A stretch of 64,000 nucleotides of DNA from Monosporascus cannonballus. Taxonomy: Eukaryota; Ascomycota; Sordariomycetes; Xylariales. The DNA is taken from assembly GCA_004154925.1 (NCBI GenBank), contig QJNS01000192.1, positions 89,150 to 153,149 of the forward strand, in the 5' to 3' direction. Each line of letters opens with the position of its first letter. Position 1 is the first letter of the stretch. A model generated the notes under the pieces. That model did no database searches. It was not told the origin of the DNA and was given only the letters and a program-made list of their open reading frames with translations. Positions 1-11,958 of the stretch are shown here, piece by piece. The position numbers were made by a program, and so were the translations under genes.

Positions 1-880
1 AAATTATTACATATTTATTTAAAACTAAAACGAATATAATTATATTATTTAGTAATTATATAGTCCAGTATTTTAAAATTAATTATTAACGAACATTTTT
101 AAATAATTTAAGATATTTTTTAAAATTTATTATAATAAGAAAATAATACTAAATTTTTCGAAACTTTAATTATATATCGTAACAATTTGGTTTTTTTTAT
201 AAAATACGGCTTTATTTGTCAAATATAACGCTTAATATAAGGCGAATAAATTAACGGCGTAAAACGTTAATAAAGTTATCGGTCGTATATATAGTATTTA
301 TAAATAAGTTCATTATATTTAAACTTGTAAAAATCAGTAAAAATATCGAATAAATATAAGCGTTTCGTTTTAAAAAGTTAGATATTTAAAAACAACTAAG
401 ATATATATTTTAAATATTAAATATATTTTTTATATTTAGTTAGCTAGGAAAAAATATAGTTCAAAACTTATTATTAACGATTTTAAGCGCTGTATATTAT
501 AAGTTTAAATTGTAAAATTTTATTATTATTATATTAGCGTAAAAAGACAAAAAGTTATAATAAGTATAAACTACAATTTTAAGCTCTTTTTTTTTTAAAT
601 AACTAATCATTTATCTTAATTAAGATTAAACCTATATTATAATATAAAGAATTTAATTTTACGTTTAGTTCTACAAGTTATAATATTAAAAGTTTTGTAA
701 TTAATATATATTATAAAAATTATTAGTAATAAATTTTATAAATATATATACAATTGTATTAATTAAGCTTTAAATATTATAATTTATTATTAGTTCTTGT
801 ATTTAAACTTTTGGTATTTGTGTAGAAATAATTAAAGAAATTTAATTAATATATTAAACTCTTGATAAGTATTTATTTAT

Positions 881-952
881 TAAAAGCTATAGCAATAGAT
901 ACAGCGGCTGCGCTGCAAGCGCAGCTTCAATCTCCAAAATGGGATCTTAATT
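881..952. repeat. GC-rich hairpin repeat, copy A
   Basis: Inside the AT-rich block there is a palindrome with 8-nt arms GCTGCGCT / AGCGCAGC around a GCA loop (about 907-925), preceded by AAAAGCTAT and followed by CAATCTCCAAAAT. The same order of pieces recurs in direct orientation at 3291-3352. It may be the terminal or internal part of a repeated element. Confidence 0.6.
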
Positions 953-3290
953 ACGATAAAGTAAAGACCAAGCCGTAATATATAACGTAACAAATATAAC
1001 TCGTACGAGCAAAAATATAGTTAAACGGGCTTTTCTTATATCGAATTACTTTTAAAAGGTCTATGGCTAAATATTATATACAGTAGTTATATTATCGTAA
1101 TTATAAAAACGTTTCGAATTAAAAATAATATTAATTAAGATTTTTTAATATTTTGATTAAATTAAACCCGATTTAAAAATTTTATATATCTTTAAACCGC
1201 CTTTTTAAAACTGTTTATAAATATAAAAATTTTGGGGATTTTTTATTTTTTTAAATTTTATATTATTATTTTATATATTAATTTTTAAAAAAGGCTTAAA
1301 AAATTTTGTATTACTTTTCGAATAAGCTTACTGAATAAAAAGTTCACCGGATAGTTTTTGGCATTTTTCGATAACAAATTCAAATTAATTACCTATAACA
1401 TATTAAAATAATATAAATTAATGAGATTTTTTTCGTTAAATATATTTATAACTTTTTTACAAATACGTATATTATGTTCGAGTTTATCGCAAACATTATA
1501 TTTTCGTTTTTTTGTTTTAACCTTTTTACGATAATTACTTTTAGCCGGTATTAGCTGTATATTTTATTATTATTTTCTTTTTCGGTTAGAAAAACCTATC
1601 TCTTTTATATAGTAAATATTTCTTTTTTTAAAAATCGTTTATTTTTGATCTTTTAACGTTTATTAAAAATATGGTTCGTTTCGCATAAACAAATATATTT
1701 TTCTTTTATAAAATATTTTTATGCAATAATATCAAGGTATTTTTCGCCAAAAAATTCACGGATTTAATTATTTTTACCAGCGAGTTACTCTAGTGATTTT
1801 TGATTTTTTTTTTATAAATAACGTTTTCGTTTTATTATTTTTCGAATATTTTTAGGGGTTTTCGCGAAAGAGGAAAAAACGAAACCAATGGAAGTAAGCG
1901 GCGATACGGTCAGTATAAGTATAGCTAGAAAAACTTTTAAATCAGATAAAACGTTATTAAGATTAAATAAAATAAATCCAATTTTTGCAAATCCGGTTTT
2001 AATATTTTCGAACGTTATAATAACTTTAAACGCGTTATAAAAATCTTCGAAAAATCTTTTTTCCTAATATAAATATAATAACGTTATGTTAAATTTTCAA
2101 TATAAAATAAATAAATACGTTTTAAAATAAAAAAACAAAATACGTTAAAAAATTTAAACCGATAAAGGAAATAAGCAGATATATAAAACGTAATATTGCT
2201 ATTATTCGCGTAATATTTTTTGAATTTTATCGAATAATAATTTTCGTAACTGTTGAGAATAAAAAAAGTTTCGATTTTTTTAGTACGTATTCGAATATAT
2301 TTATCGAAATATTAAATCTATTTTAAACTTAATTCGTTCGTTATTTAACTATTTTTACTTAAATCGATTTTCTAACCGGCTAGTAATAAATTTTTTCGAT
2401 ACCAAGATTTAACGTGATTTTTCTTAGCCAAAATAATAAATAACGATAATATTTAATTTTCGAAATTAACAGCTTATATAATTACAACCTATTTTTTATT
2501 TCTTTATTTTGTTTATTTAAATTCTTTATATTTTTTAATATTAATAATTATTTTACCCGTTACTATAAAAAGTTTTATTAAAAATCTCGGTTTCTTAAAT
2601 TTATAAATATCTTTTTTATAATACTATATTTTGCAATTATAATCCGAATAAGTTTAAATTATTTACAAAATATTTTTTAGATTTTTACATAATACCTTTT
2701 AATAATTAAGTTTGGATTTTAACGTATTTTTTATTTTAATTTTTTTTGCCGTTTAATAAAGTTCGACGCTTATTTAACCTCGATACCTCCTATAACGCGT
2801 TAAGCAAGTAATATATTCGCTATATTTTCAATATGTTAAAATCGGATAAAGAACGTTCGTATATCTAAGTTAAAAATTTGGTCGATAATCGATATTTTTC
2901 GGTCGGCGTTGATTTTCGCAAATTAAAGATAATATCGTTTCTGGAAAATTTACCGGTATATTGTTCGTATAAAGTAAAATAGACGACTTTATAAATCGAA
3001 TTAAATATCGTATAATTAAGTATCGAGTTACGTTTTCTAGCCCGGATGGCTAAATTTATTTTTGTTTTTTTTGTAAGCCGTTTCATATTATTAGTATTGA
3101 AAAATAATTAATTGAAATTGGATAATTAAAAGGTGTCAGAAACTATTCGGTAAGCTTGTCCATTCGTTAAGCTTGTTCGATACGTTAATACAATATTAAT
3201 TAAGGCCAAAAAATTACAATTTGCTATTAAGCCTTATTTTGAAGATCTTGTTGTTTTTATAAGTCTTTTACAAATTAGATTAGCGTAGTA

Positions 3291-3352
3291 CTAAAAGCTA
3301 TTTAGCTATAGCTCCGCCGCAGGCGCAGCTATAATCTCTAAAATAGCGTCTG
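3291..3352. repeat. GC-rich hairpin repeat, copy B
   Basis: This is the second copy of the 881-952 motif: AAAAGCTAT, then a palindrome with 12-nt arms TATAGCTCCGCC / GGCGCAGCTATA (one mismatch) around GCA, then TAATCTCTAAAAT. It is followed by about 150 bases of ordinary composition (3353-3500) that ends in a small inverted repeat GCTGTG...CACAG. This could be a surviving LTR or element end; no target-site duplication was found. Confidence 0.6.
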
Positions 3353-4250
3353 ATTTTATTGAGACAAAAAGTGAGTGTATTAGATTACTTCTATCTAGCG
3401 TCTTTCACTAGCTGCTAGATAGTGGATTATACTAGTAGATGGGTCGGTGGCTGGTCGACTACTAGCTACAACTCTATAGGGGCTGTGTTCTCACAGTTAT
3501 AAACAAATATAAAAAACTAACACGTACGTATTATTATTATATAACTGACGAAATATTTACAAGAAAAATTCTTATGGTTTAACAAGTTAAATATATACTA
3601 AATCGATCGCGATTTTCTTAAAAGAACTTTTACTTATAATATAAATATTATATTACTAAAATAAATAATTTAAAAAACTTAATATTTTAACTTGATTAAG
3701 TAAAAGAATTAAACGATTTAATAAATTTAGAGAGTTAAATGGATAAAATACTTTAAAATAAAGAAAAATAAGTACACGTACTATTACTTACATAATATAA
3801 ATAATAACAAAATTAATTTCTAATATAGTTACTTAAGTTAATATAAGTAACTTGTTATTTTTAAACGCAATTAATATATATTTTCTACTAATTTCGTTTA
3901 AAACAATTAAAAATTAAAACAAGAAAAAAATAAGCTTAATAATTGCTTAATAGCATTAATATTTATTTATATATATACTACTAAATTACTAGAAATACTA
4001 ATTTATATATAGTTTATATTAATTACATAAATTTAAATAAAAATCATATTTTAATATTATTTAAAAATTAATTCAAAACTCTATTAATTGCATAATTTAT
4101 CTAATTATTTTAATTTAAGTTAAAATATTTTCAGTTTATTAAAATCATTTAAGTCGTTTATCAACGATTTAAAGGTTTGAGAATAACGGCTACAATTTAT
4201 ACTTGGTATTATTTATATAATTTTTTTATAAAAAAAATCATTGAAAAACC

Positions 4251-4867
4251 TGGTGATAGAGGGAAAGATAGATAGATAACGGCCAAAAAGACTATTTGTC
4301 ACCCAGGGTATCCTTGGCGAGTTTGCTCATGGAACAGGAGCAAGAGAACTTGTAAAAAGAGAGTACTGAGGCTAGGCATAAAGTTAGCAGGCTTACCAAA
4401 AGAGGCCTTGGGATGAGCTCGTAATTCTTGGCATGCCATATCGGTTGTATCAACAGAACTTGCGTGAAGTCTCCAGGTTGCATTTTGACCCCTATCGCTA
4501 TTCCTGCGAATAGTGGGGGACTTCACTCTCTCTTGACCTCCCACCGCATGTAACATCGGGCTTCTGGCCCTTCCCTTTCCATTTCAGTCGTCCATCTTTG
4601 ATAATCCTATGTCTTCCTCCTTTATTTATGCCCTCGAGCTTCGCTTTGGCCCCTTGCGAAGGATGAGCTGCCCTCTCCCAGGGAGATTGTCCGTCCAGCC
4701 TGCTTCCTCCACAACAGATACAATTACCAAGTGAATGGACAAAGGAGATCCCCCGGTGATACAAGACTGCCAAAATAGCGTGTTCTCCGACACGATTCCA
4801 ATTTCTGCTCCCCTCCAGAATGAACCCGTCCTCGGATTTGATACATGATGTCCCATATCTCGACGGC
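4251..4867. other. Intergenic, no gene recognised
   Basis: Normal base composition. Several overlapping frames of 60-90 codons exist on both strands, but none has recognisable motifs or convincing splice sites. The right part is the 3' flank of the RAE1 gene. Confidence 0.5.
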
Positions 4868-6121
4868 CTATTTATTCCCGCCCTTTGATTCCTCCGGTAG
4901 CACGCGGTGTAGCATGAGCTTTGTCTGGATCTCCGGCGAGTTCCTCGCGCATCCCATGCTCCAATCGTAGCCGACGGCGTAGGCGAACAAGCTGCCGTCG
5001 CGGTTGAATCGCGTAGAAGTGATGGCGGCGCCGGCGGGCGAGTAGCTCTTCAGCCTGGAGCGGGCGACGCGGTCCCAGAAGCTGAAGGTCCCGTCCGATC
5101 CGGCGGTGGTGAAAACTGTCGGGCGGGTCGGATGGAACTGCACATCGTTGACGGCCCAGACCTTGGTGACTCCGCGGTCGGGCTGCTCACGGTGGCAACG
5201 GAATGTGAAGGTGGACTTGCGATCGGCGATGGGAGTCTACGCGTCAGGAGCCGAGTTCTCGACGGGATTTTTTTGGGGTGATGCGGGTGAGTGGTCGGAT
5301 CGGACGGAAAGGATAATCTTGCAATACCTGGAGTCCTTCTCATCCAACGCGACGATCGCGCATCGTCCCTCGATGCTGGCCAGCCCCCACCCCTTGCCGT
5401 CCGGAAAGACAGTCGCCGCCCGCGTCTGGTGCCTCAGCGGCGACTCGGTGGTCCGGAGAAAGGTCGTCGGGCTCCGCAGATCGACGAGATGAACGTGGCG
5501 CTCCGCAGTAGCGACGACCAACAGCTGCGCCTTGGCGTCCATGGAGTACACGCGCTCCCCGCAAGCGAGCGCGGCAAGGGGGGTTGGCTGGCGCATGTCC
5601 CAGAACTTGACTGTCTTGTCCCAGGATCCGGTCGCGATGATGGGTGCGTTGGATCCCGGGACCTCCACGAAACGTACCCCGCGGATGGGAGCTTCGTGAG
5701 ACCCGACAGTAGCCTGCTGACTAGTGGGCGCATGTAGGAGGTGTAATTTTTTATCCGCTCCTCCTGCGAGGATCACGGTGCCGTCCTTGCTCTCTACTCA
5801 GTAACTATAATTCGCGCTGAGTAGCGAGGGCTATTCACTCACCTGGTTTGCGCATTGGTTTGGGTTTTCCTCTCATTTTCCGGTGATGGCTGCTGGGGTT
5901 AGAAAAACTCATGGACTTACCTTGGCCCAGTCGCAGTCGAAGACGGGCCCATCAGCACGGAGCATGGCGACTCCGACCACTGATTCGTTGCGCGCGACGC
6001 CGTAGACACGCACCTTGCCGTCCCATGATGCCGCTGCCAGATGGTCGGAAACTGGCGACCAGGAGACGGACGAGATGGTATCCTCGGCGTCGGCCGGTAG
6101 GGCGATGTCTTTTGATGCCAT
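4868..6121 (-). CDS. rae1: mRNA export factor RAE1/Gle2, WD40 protein
   Basis: WD40 beta-propeller protein of the nuclear pore that works with Nup98-type GLEBS motifs in poly(A)+ RNA export. Exons 5921-6121, about 5306-5785 and 4868-5236 give about 349 aa, the usual family length. Visible blades include ISSVSWSP near the start, DGKVRVY, DKTVKFWDMRQ, and the late block WAVNDVQFHPT / TAGSDGTFSFWD / FAYAVGYDWS that is characteristic of Rae1 rather than of other WD40 proteins. Intron 1 (5786-5920) has a GTAAGT donor. The second junction is odd: the strong-looking donor after CTCCAG at 5328 is out of phase with the acceptor at 5237 (CTGAC branch, GCGTAG), and the only in-phase donor is GTCCGA at 5305. 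Identity is secure; the exon 2/3 border is not. Confidence 0.92.
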
Positions 6122-6475
6122 GTCGTTTCGTTTGAAATACAGTCGATGGACAATGAATAGAAGATAAGCGAAGTCAGAACTGTAAGGGATGGAGTGCATC
6201 CAACATTGGAGACATTTATATGGTAACCAATCCCTAGCAGCTGACAAATCGTCGGCCCCCATGTAGTTGCCTGACACTAACTACATATGTAAACTAGACT
6301 TGTATCAGTATGTTCGTTGATACCCCTCCAGCATACGAGGTAATGTGAGATAGGAGATGTTGCGCATGCGTCTCATGTTCAGGGCAAAAATACCTGCTCC
6401 GATGAGGTTCTAGGAGTTTAGGCACTTGGAATGCATATGTATTATTCGGTCGTTGTGATGCTCGTGCCAGGTATG
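6122..6475. other. Intergenic between rae1 and utp3
   Basis: It holds the RAE1 promoter/5' leader and the 3' flank of the UTP3 gene, both minus strand. No other feature is seen. Confidence 0.5.
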
Positions 6476-8383
6476 CTACAGCCTGACACTCTTTATCAAC
6501 CCGCTCTTGATACCAGTCAACTCTCCCTTGTATCCCTTGCCCTCGCCGCCCTGGTAGACAGGTTTCATCGACTTCAGCTTCTTGGTCTTCTCGGCGTATC
6601 GCTTTCTCTTCTTTACTCTTGGGTTGTTCTTGTCCTGCTTGCGCGTCTTGTTCGGAGTGAGTCCTTTGTTCTTCTGGATGGCGTAGGTGATCCGCCTCTT
6701 CCCATCCTCACCAACCTCTTCCACCTCGACTACCCGGTCACCCTTCTTGGCTTCTGCAATAGCCGCAGACTTAGCTGCCTTCTGCCCTTTCTTTCTCGTG
6801 GATACCATGTCGTAGTATTCATCTTCGTCATCCCGCATGGCATTGGCCACCTGCGCGTCCTCCTCGTCACTTGCGTCCCCGAGGTCGGCACCATGCTTGG
6901 AATCCTTCTTCCCGCGCTTCTCCGCTTCTGCCATCAACCGCGCCTGGCGGTCCTTTAGTCGTTCTCGGTATGGGATATCCATATCGCCACCCGCATCCCT
7001 TCCAGCATCTGTCCGACGGTTCGACTTCTGTACGATCTGAGACGTGTAGAATCTGAGACTCTTCTTGCGTGCTGCTTTTTCTGCTGCAATCCTAGCGTCC
7101 AGAATCTCTTCTTCTCCGAAATCAGAATTGCCATCCTGAACAGCCGTTTCTGTGTCTGATTTCCTCTTCGGCCTTTTCTTGGTGGTAATTAGGGCGTCGA
7201 GATCGGCAAGGGACTCTTCAATGGCCTTCGCTCGGCGTTCAGCCTTCGCCTTTGCTTTCTTTGCCACGGGATCTTTGCTAGACTTTTGAGATGTCTCGAG
7301 TGCTACTTCGACCTCCCCAGGAGCAAGAACTTCTTCTTCAGGCGGAGATAGTATGCTCTCTGCTGCCCGGAGGTTCTTGGTTGTTTCCAGCTTCTCCACC
7401 TTCTTCCACGCATCGCGGCATTCCAGCAAAGTCTCCATAACCTCGTGGTCACGTAGCTCAGCAGGATTCAACGCTCTCGCTTCTCCGTTGCTGTCTCTAG
7501 CCGGTGATGAAAGGGTCGCAAAATACATGGCTAGAGCCGCAACGTAGGAACCGAGTATACGGTATTTGATCACCTCTAGCGATTTATGATGTTGGCCCTC
7601 AGCCTGCTTCTGAAGTGTAACGAGCAGAGGCTGTAAGCAAAGCAATTCGTCTGCCAGGTAGTCCAGCTCCGGATACATCTTCTGCAAGAGGCGGTATCTT
7701 TCTTCGGAGCTCATGTCAGGGGTTATCTCGACATCTTTGAGCACCTCAGTGACAACTTCTTCTTGATCTGCCTCTTCAGCTTCAGGACCTCGCCATTCAT
7801 CTTCATTAAAGATGAAATCCTCCTCCTCTAACCTCGCCAGCTTCTTCTTCTGCAAGCTGCGGCCCGAAGTCAGTAAATTCCCTATTAATGGGAAACAAGG
7901 TATGCCCATTTACCGTAGCGCTTCTCGTTCTTCCTCGAGAGCGTCATCTTCGTTTTGTATTTCATCATTGTTGTAATACTCCTTCCGCGATGCTCCCCAC
8001 CAGGAGGAGTCCCCTTCCTCCTCTTCCTGGCGTTCGGCATCCGAAACGTAGTCGCCGGTTTTATCCTTGCCGTTTGTCTTAGGTCCCCGCCACAAGTCCT
8101 CGTTGTCATCATCATCCTGGTCCTCGGAATCGCCGTCGTCGTAATCGAGCACTTCCTCGTCGGATTCTTCGAGGAATTCTTCTTCTTCTTCCAGTCGCCT
8201 CTGTTTCTTGGACTTGCGGCCGTCGTCAAAAAGTATCCGATCTTGTTCCAGGAAGTACTTTTCTTGGTCGTCGGCGATATCCTCGAAGGTTTTGATAGGG
8301 CCAATCCTTGCGTCAGCAGAATCGTATTCTCGCAGACCTTTGGGTTGCGCGGCACCACCCGTTGCCTTTCTCTTCTTGGCCAT
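6476..8383 (-). CDS. utp3: U3 snoRNP protein UTP3/SAS10
   Basis: Component of the small-subunit processome needed for early 18S rRNA processing in the nucleolus; the yeast homologue is also known as a silencing protein. Exons 7914-8383 and 6476-7856 (57-nt intron, donor GTAAAT, phase 2 on both sides) give 616 aa. The N-terminal third is highly acidic with Glu/Asp runs. A Sas10/Utp3/C1D domain lies at about residues 205-300 (MYPELDYLADEL, then a YRILGSY-type helix). Lys-rich coiled segments follow, and the last 80 residues are the Sas10 C-terminal domain (RRITYAIQKNKGLTP, NPRVKKRKRYAEK, GIKSGLIKSVRL at the very end). The start is the ATG at 8383 (MAKKRK). Confidence 0.93.
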
Positions 8384-9299
8384 TGCCACCGCCCCGTGGA
8401 GGAAATAAAACAGGAGTCTCCGGCCTAAATTTACCTAGAATTAGACTAAGCAACGCAGAGAGAGAGAGAGAGAGTGCAGCAGCAGTGAACAGGAGTGGAT
8501 GTAGAACGACTGAAGGCCGTTGGAATTTTCGGCTTATCGGCTTATCAAAAACGCCACTAACGGTACATATGCCCATTGCCCTGCTAGACAGACATACACC
8601 GTTTATGTACATGTGAGGGAACGCTTAAATACATATTTCCTACCGACCTAGCACTCTGTAGCTTCCAAGCCTCTACCAGCACACTACCGGGTACTTACTT
8701 ACATATATGTGGGCCTGGGCCCCCTAACATTAGTAGTAGGGGTGTGTTCGGTGGGCTCGCGCGGCCACGGAGCATGTTGCTTTTGCCATTTGGAGGTTAA
8801 AGTTTGACCGCGACAACAACAGAACAACGACGCTTGCTCATATTTCGACGCCATTTACATATTTGGGAGCAATTCATATTGCATAAATAGTGACTTCTGT
8901 TGTCGCAGCGGCGAGCTTTTATGCAATGTACTGTACGCCACCAAACCCTCGATAGTTAGCCGCCGGCGGTAGATAAAGTTGTGGCCGACGGCGCTAGGTT
9001 GTCCGTCACCTCCGTTGGCCACGCGCCGTCAGCCGCGAACGAAGCGATATCGTAATTGGCTTACCACGTTACCACCCAACCCAGCCTTGAAAAAAATACG
9101 TACAACCCCCTTATAAACTTTTTATGCAAATTCTGTGGGGCCGATTCGTACTCTGCTCGTGAGCGGCCACCGAACACGCCTCTAAAGTTCGCAACCCGGG
9201 CAGACCAAGCTCCCCTCCGCTCCCAAAAGGTTCAAATTCACATTGTTGACGTTGGGGGGACAGATGGCAAATACAATCAATCGTACTTGATACGCCGCA
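8384..9299. promoter_or_regulatory. Shared upstream region of utp3 and ksr1
   Basis: Divergent intergenic region of about 0.9 kb that must contain both promoters. A (GA)n microsatellite lies at about 8458-8475. There is no convincing TATA box. Frames on the plus strand at 9056-9454 overlap the real first exon of the reductase and are not genes. Confidence 0.5.
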
Positions 9300-10475
9300 A
9301 TGGACTCCATTTCGACCCCGACTCTACTTGGTTCTGCCATTCTCATTGCGCTGCTGAGTGCCCTCGTCATGGGTGCCTTCTCAAGCAAGAACCAGATGCC
9401 CGTGGACGGCAAGGTGGGCACAGCTACCTACGACGTCATGGATCGTACCTGTAGCTGATCCGGTGTGCCTTTGAGCAGACTGTCCTAATAACGGGTGCGT
9501 CGGAGGGAATGGGCAGGAGCGCCGCCCGGCAATTGGCGGAGAAAGGTGCCAACGTTATCATCGTGGCTCGGAACGTCGGTAAGCTTGAGGAAGCACTGGC
9601 GGAGGTGAAGGTAATTTCCACCCTAATAGCAGGCGGACTACCCAGGCAGGTTGGTGTTGACGCTCCATGTTCAGGCTGCCGCGCGTAACCCGCAGACCCA
9701 GCGGTTCCACTACATCTCGGCCGACGTCTCCAAGCCCGACTACGCAGCGCCGCTCCTCGCCGAGGCCATCGCATGGAACGGCGGCAACCCGATCGACATC
9801 GTGTGGTGTATCGCCGGAAAGTCTGTACCGGACTTCTGGCTGGAGGCCCCGTTGTCCTCGACGCGGGAACATATGGACCTCAACTTCTGGGGGAGCGCCG
9901 AGCTAGCGCATGCGGTGCTGCGCGAGTGGTGCGCGCCCGATGCGCCCGTCGTGCCGGAACCCAAACACTTTATCTTTACGGCGTCTATTCTGGCTCTGTT
10001 CCCCGTGATCGGCTACGGTACCTACAACCCCTCCAAGGGCGCCTTGAAGGCCTTGGCCGACACCCTAGTCCAAGAGGTTGAAATCTACCCCCAGAAGGTT
10101 AAAGTTCATATCGTGTATCCCGGAAGCATTGACAGCCCGGGATTTGCGAGGGAGAATAAGTCCAAGCCCGAGATCACCCGGATCCTCGAGGCGGATGATC
10201 CGGTGCAAACACCCGATGCCGTGGCTGCTTCCGCTATTCAAGGTCTCGAGAAGGGCCAGTACTCGATTACTGTTGGGCTTCTAGGAAATGCCATCCGGTG
10301 CGGTGTTTTGGGCGGTGGGCCGAGGAATAACTGGTTCATCGATACTGTCATGTCATGGATTGTCTCGATCGTGTGGATGTTTGTGCTGCCGGATTTCTAT
10401 GGCAAGATCAGGAAATACGCCAAGAAGAATGGTCATCCCGCAACCTACAAGAAGACGAACAGTAGTAAGGAGTAA
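9300..10475 (+). CDS. ksr1: 3-ketodihydrosphingosine reductase
   Basis: Short-chain dehydrogenase/reductase that reduces 3-ketodihydrosphingosine to dihydrosphingosine with NADPH, the second step of sphingolipid synthesis at the ER (TSC10/KDSR family). Exons 9300-9413, 9479-9610 and 9675-10475 give 348 aa. Residues 8-28 form a hydrophobic N-terminal anchor. The cofactor motif TGASEGMG lies at 43-50, and the catalytic YNPSK at about 199-203 is preceded by the Ser-bearing strand FTASILAL. Two hydrophobic C-terminal segments ([16 protein letters not shown]) match the membrane topology of this subfamily and separate it from soluble SDRs. Both introns are phase 0. It is transcribed divergently from utp3. 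Confidence 0.92.
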
Positions 10476-11139
10476 TGGTAATGGAAACGAATAAATCGGC
10501 CGAGAAGGAGACCGAGCAGGCCGACAAGCAGAAGCAAACAGACGAGTTTGGCCTTCTGAGTAATGTACTAATCATGTATCTAGTAATTAAAAGAATAAGT
10601 AAAACATCGCAGACTTGTAATATCTCCACCAGAAAGGCCCGACCTTTTCAAAGCGAACTGTCTCCTGAGTAACCCAGTCATTCTATCTTAAGCCGCGATT
10701 CTCTCCTACCGAAGAAGCCATCTGGACATGAGATGTTCCCTACACGCCCTCCAAAGAACCTCGTTCCATCAATGTCGGCAACATGAACTCAAGGGTGTAA
10801 CTCCCCTTGGGCTACACAACCTGTTTCAAGGTGGAACACTCCTCCTTAAGGTACTAGAAGTAGGTTTCTCAGATCATCTAGACTGTGTACCTGGTGCCTG
10901 AGGTGGCGTCCCTGTCGGTGTCAGGTTAAAAGCCATATTTACCCAGCTTCCGACAGACGACCGATCTTTCCCACCTTCCGAACTAATTCACCCTAGCTCT
11001 TGACCTCATACACAGCACTCGGCTACTCCACGACTAGCCGTTCACATCAGGCCTCCTTCCCATAATTCCTCAACCCGGACAACTTCGTAGCACAGCTACA
11101 ACTCTTATGACAGGAAGTCCATCCATATATTCGCAGACC
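10476..11139. other. Intergenic, no gene recognised
   Basis: 3' flank of the reductase followed by the upstream region of the broken 2EXR gene. No other coding signal or repeat was noticed. Confidence 0.5.
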
Positions 11140-11958
11140 ATGGATACCTTTCACCACTTCACCGACTTGCCAGTCGAGCTGCGCCGAATGATATGGGCAG
11201 AGTTCCTAGCATAGCGAAAGCGAGCACCGCCGCTTGGTCCTCGTCAACTGGAGCCGTTACGTCAGACCCATGTTGGAGCTATGTTTGCCCCTACTATCCG
11301 TCAGTGCAGAGAGCAGAACATTCGCGCGGGACAGATACTACACGGTCGCTCCGGTCGTTCGCGAAGCATCGTCCCGTCGCAGCAAAGGGACTGTCTACTT
11401 GAATCCCGTGCATGACGCCTTCCTGTTGATGGAAGAGTTTGACTGGAGTGTTTACAGAGGGTGGAGGATCCCAAGCAGCGCCGCTAACCCCCCTCCGGCA
11501 GAGAAGTATGCTATGCGCTGTACACCACGACGAGCCTGTGCCCAGGTGTGCAAGTTAATGGAAACGTCGTCGTACTGGGCCGAGGAGACATACGAACCCC
11601 TCGAGTACTTTGACCCCGATCCCTTTTGGGGGGGTCGGGAGCAGGATCCTCTCCGCGAAACCATGGGGGCCATGTTTAAGGGCCTAGAGAGCTGTATTCA
11701 CCTCTTAACGGATATGGCCGACGATGAGATGCCTTCTATCTATGGGGACTTATGCCGTATAGCCTAGAGGACCTCATCGCGAAGTACAATCAGCGGGGTC
11801 AGGTCTGTTTGGCCGATAAGGACGAGTTGCAGTGGCAGGATGGAGAGACCCACGTCGTGTGGTGGTATAACCATCCTGTTTTCCTTAACAACTGTCTTAT
11901 TCCGCGGGATGAAATCCATAAACGACCGTTCTTGCCGCTGCTTCAGTTTCTGTCCTGA
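11140..11958 (+). pseudogene. Frameshifted 2EXR-domain gene
   Basis: The first 25 codons (11140-11214) read MDTFHHFTDLPVELRRMIW, the first half of the 2EXR signature, then hit TAG. The next part of the same fold, EHRRLVLVNWSRYVRP, continues one frame over from about 11224 to a stop at 11767. A third piece (LEDLIAKYNQRG to LLQFLS, stop at 11958) continues after a second shift near 11748. No intron with usable splice sites explains either shift. 2EXR proteins are a large, expanded fungal family of unknown function; an intact member lies at 52815. It is probably a decayed paralogue, though two sequencing errors are possible. Confidence 0.75.

Larger units (their letters stand above)
1..4250. repeat. 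RIP-like AT-rich block, decayed repeat DNA
   Basis: The stretch is overwhelmingly A+T with TA, AAT and TTA runs and no open frame of useful length. The longest frame, 73 codons at 2865-3086 on the minus strand, is Lys/Asn/Ile-rich and matches no family I recognise. This composition is what RIP (C-to-T change in duplicated DNA) leaves behind in Pezizomycotina, so the block is probably one or more dead transposons, possibly at a centromere or contig edge. Two short GC-rich islands survive near 880-960 and 3290-3500. Composition returns to normal abruptly at about 4250. The class of the original element cannot be read from what is left. Confidence 0.85.

Noticed and set aside
2865..3086. 73-residue frame inside the AT-rich block as a transposase
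   Set aside because: Composition alone explains a Lys/Asn/Ile-rich frame; no catalytic motif of any transposase or reverse transcriptase is visible.
4292..4856. Possible small genes left of rae1
   Set aside because: Frames overlap on several phases with no motif, and the candidate introns would be shorter than any fungal intron.
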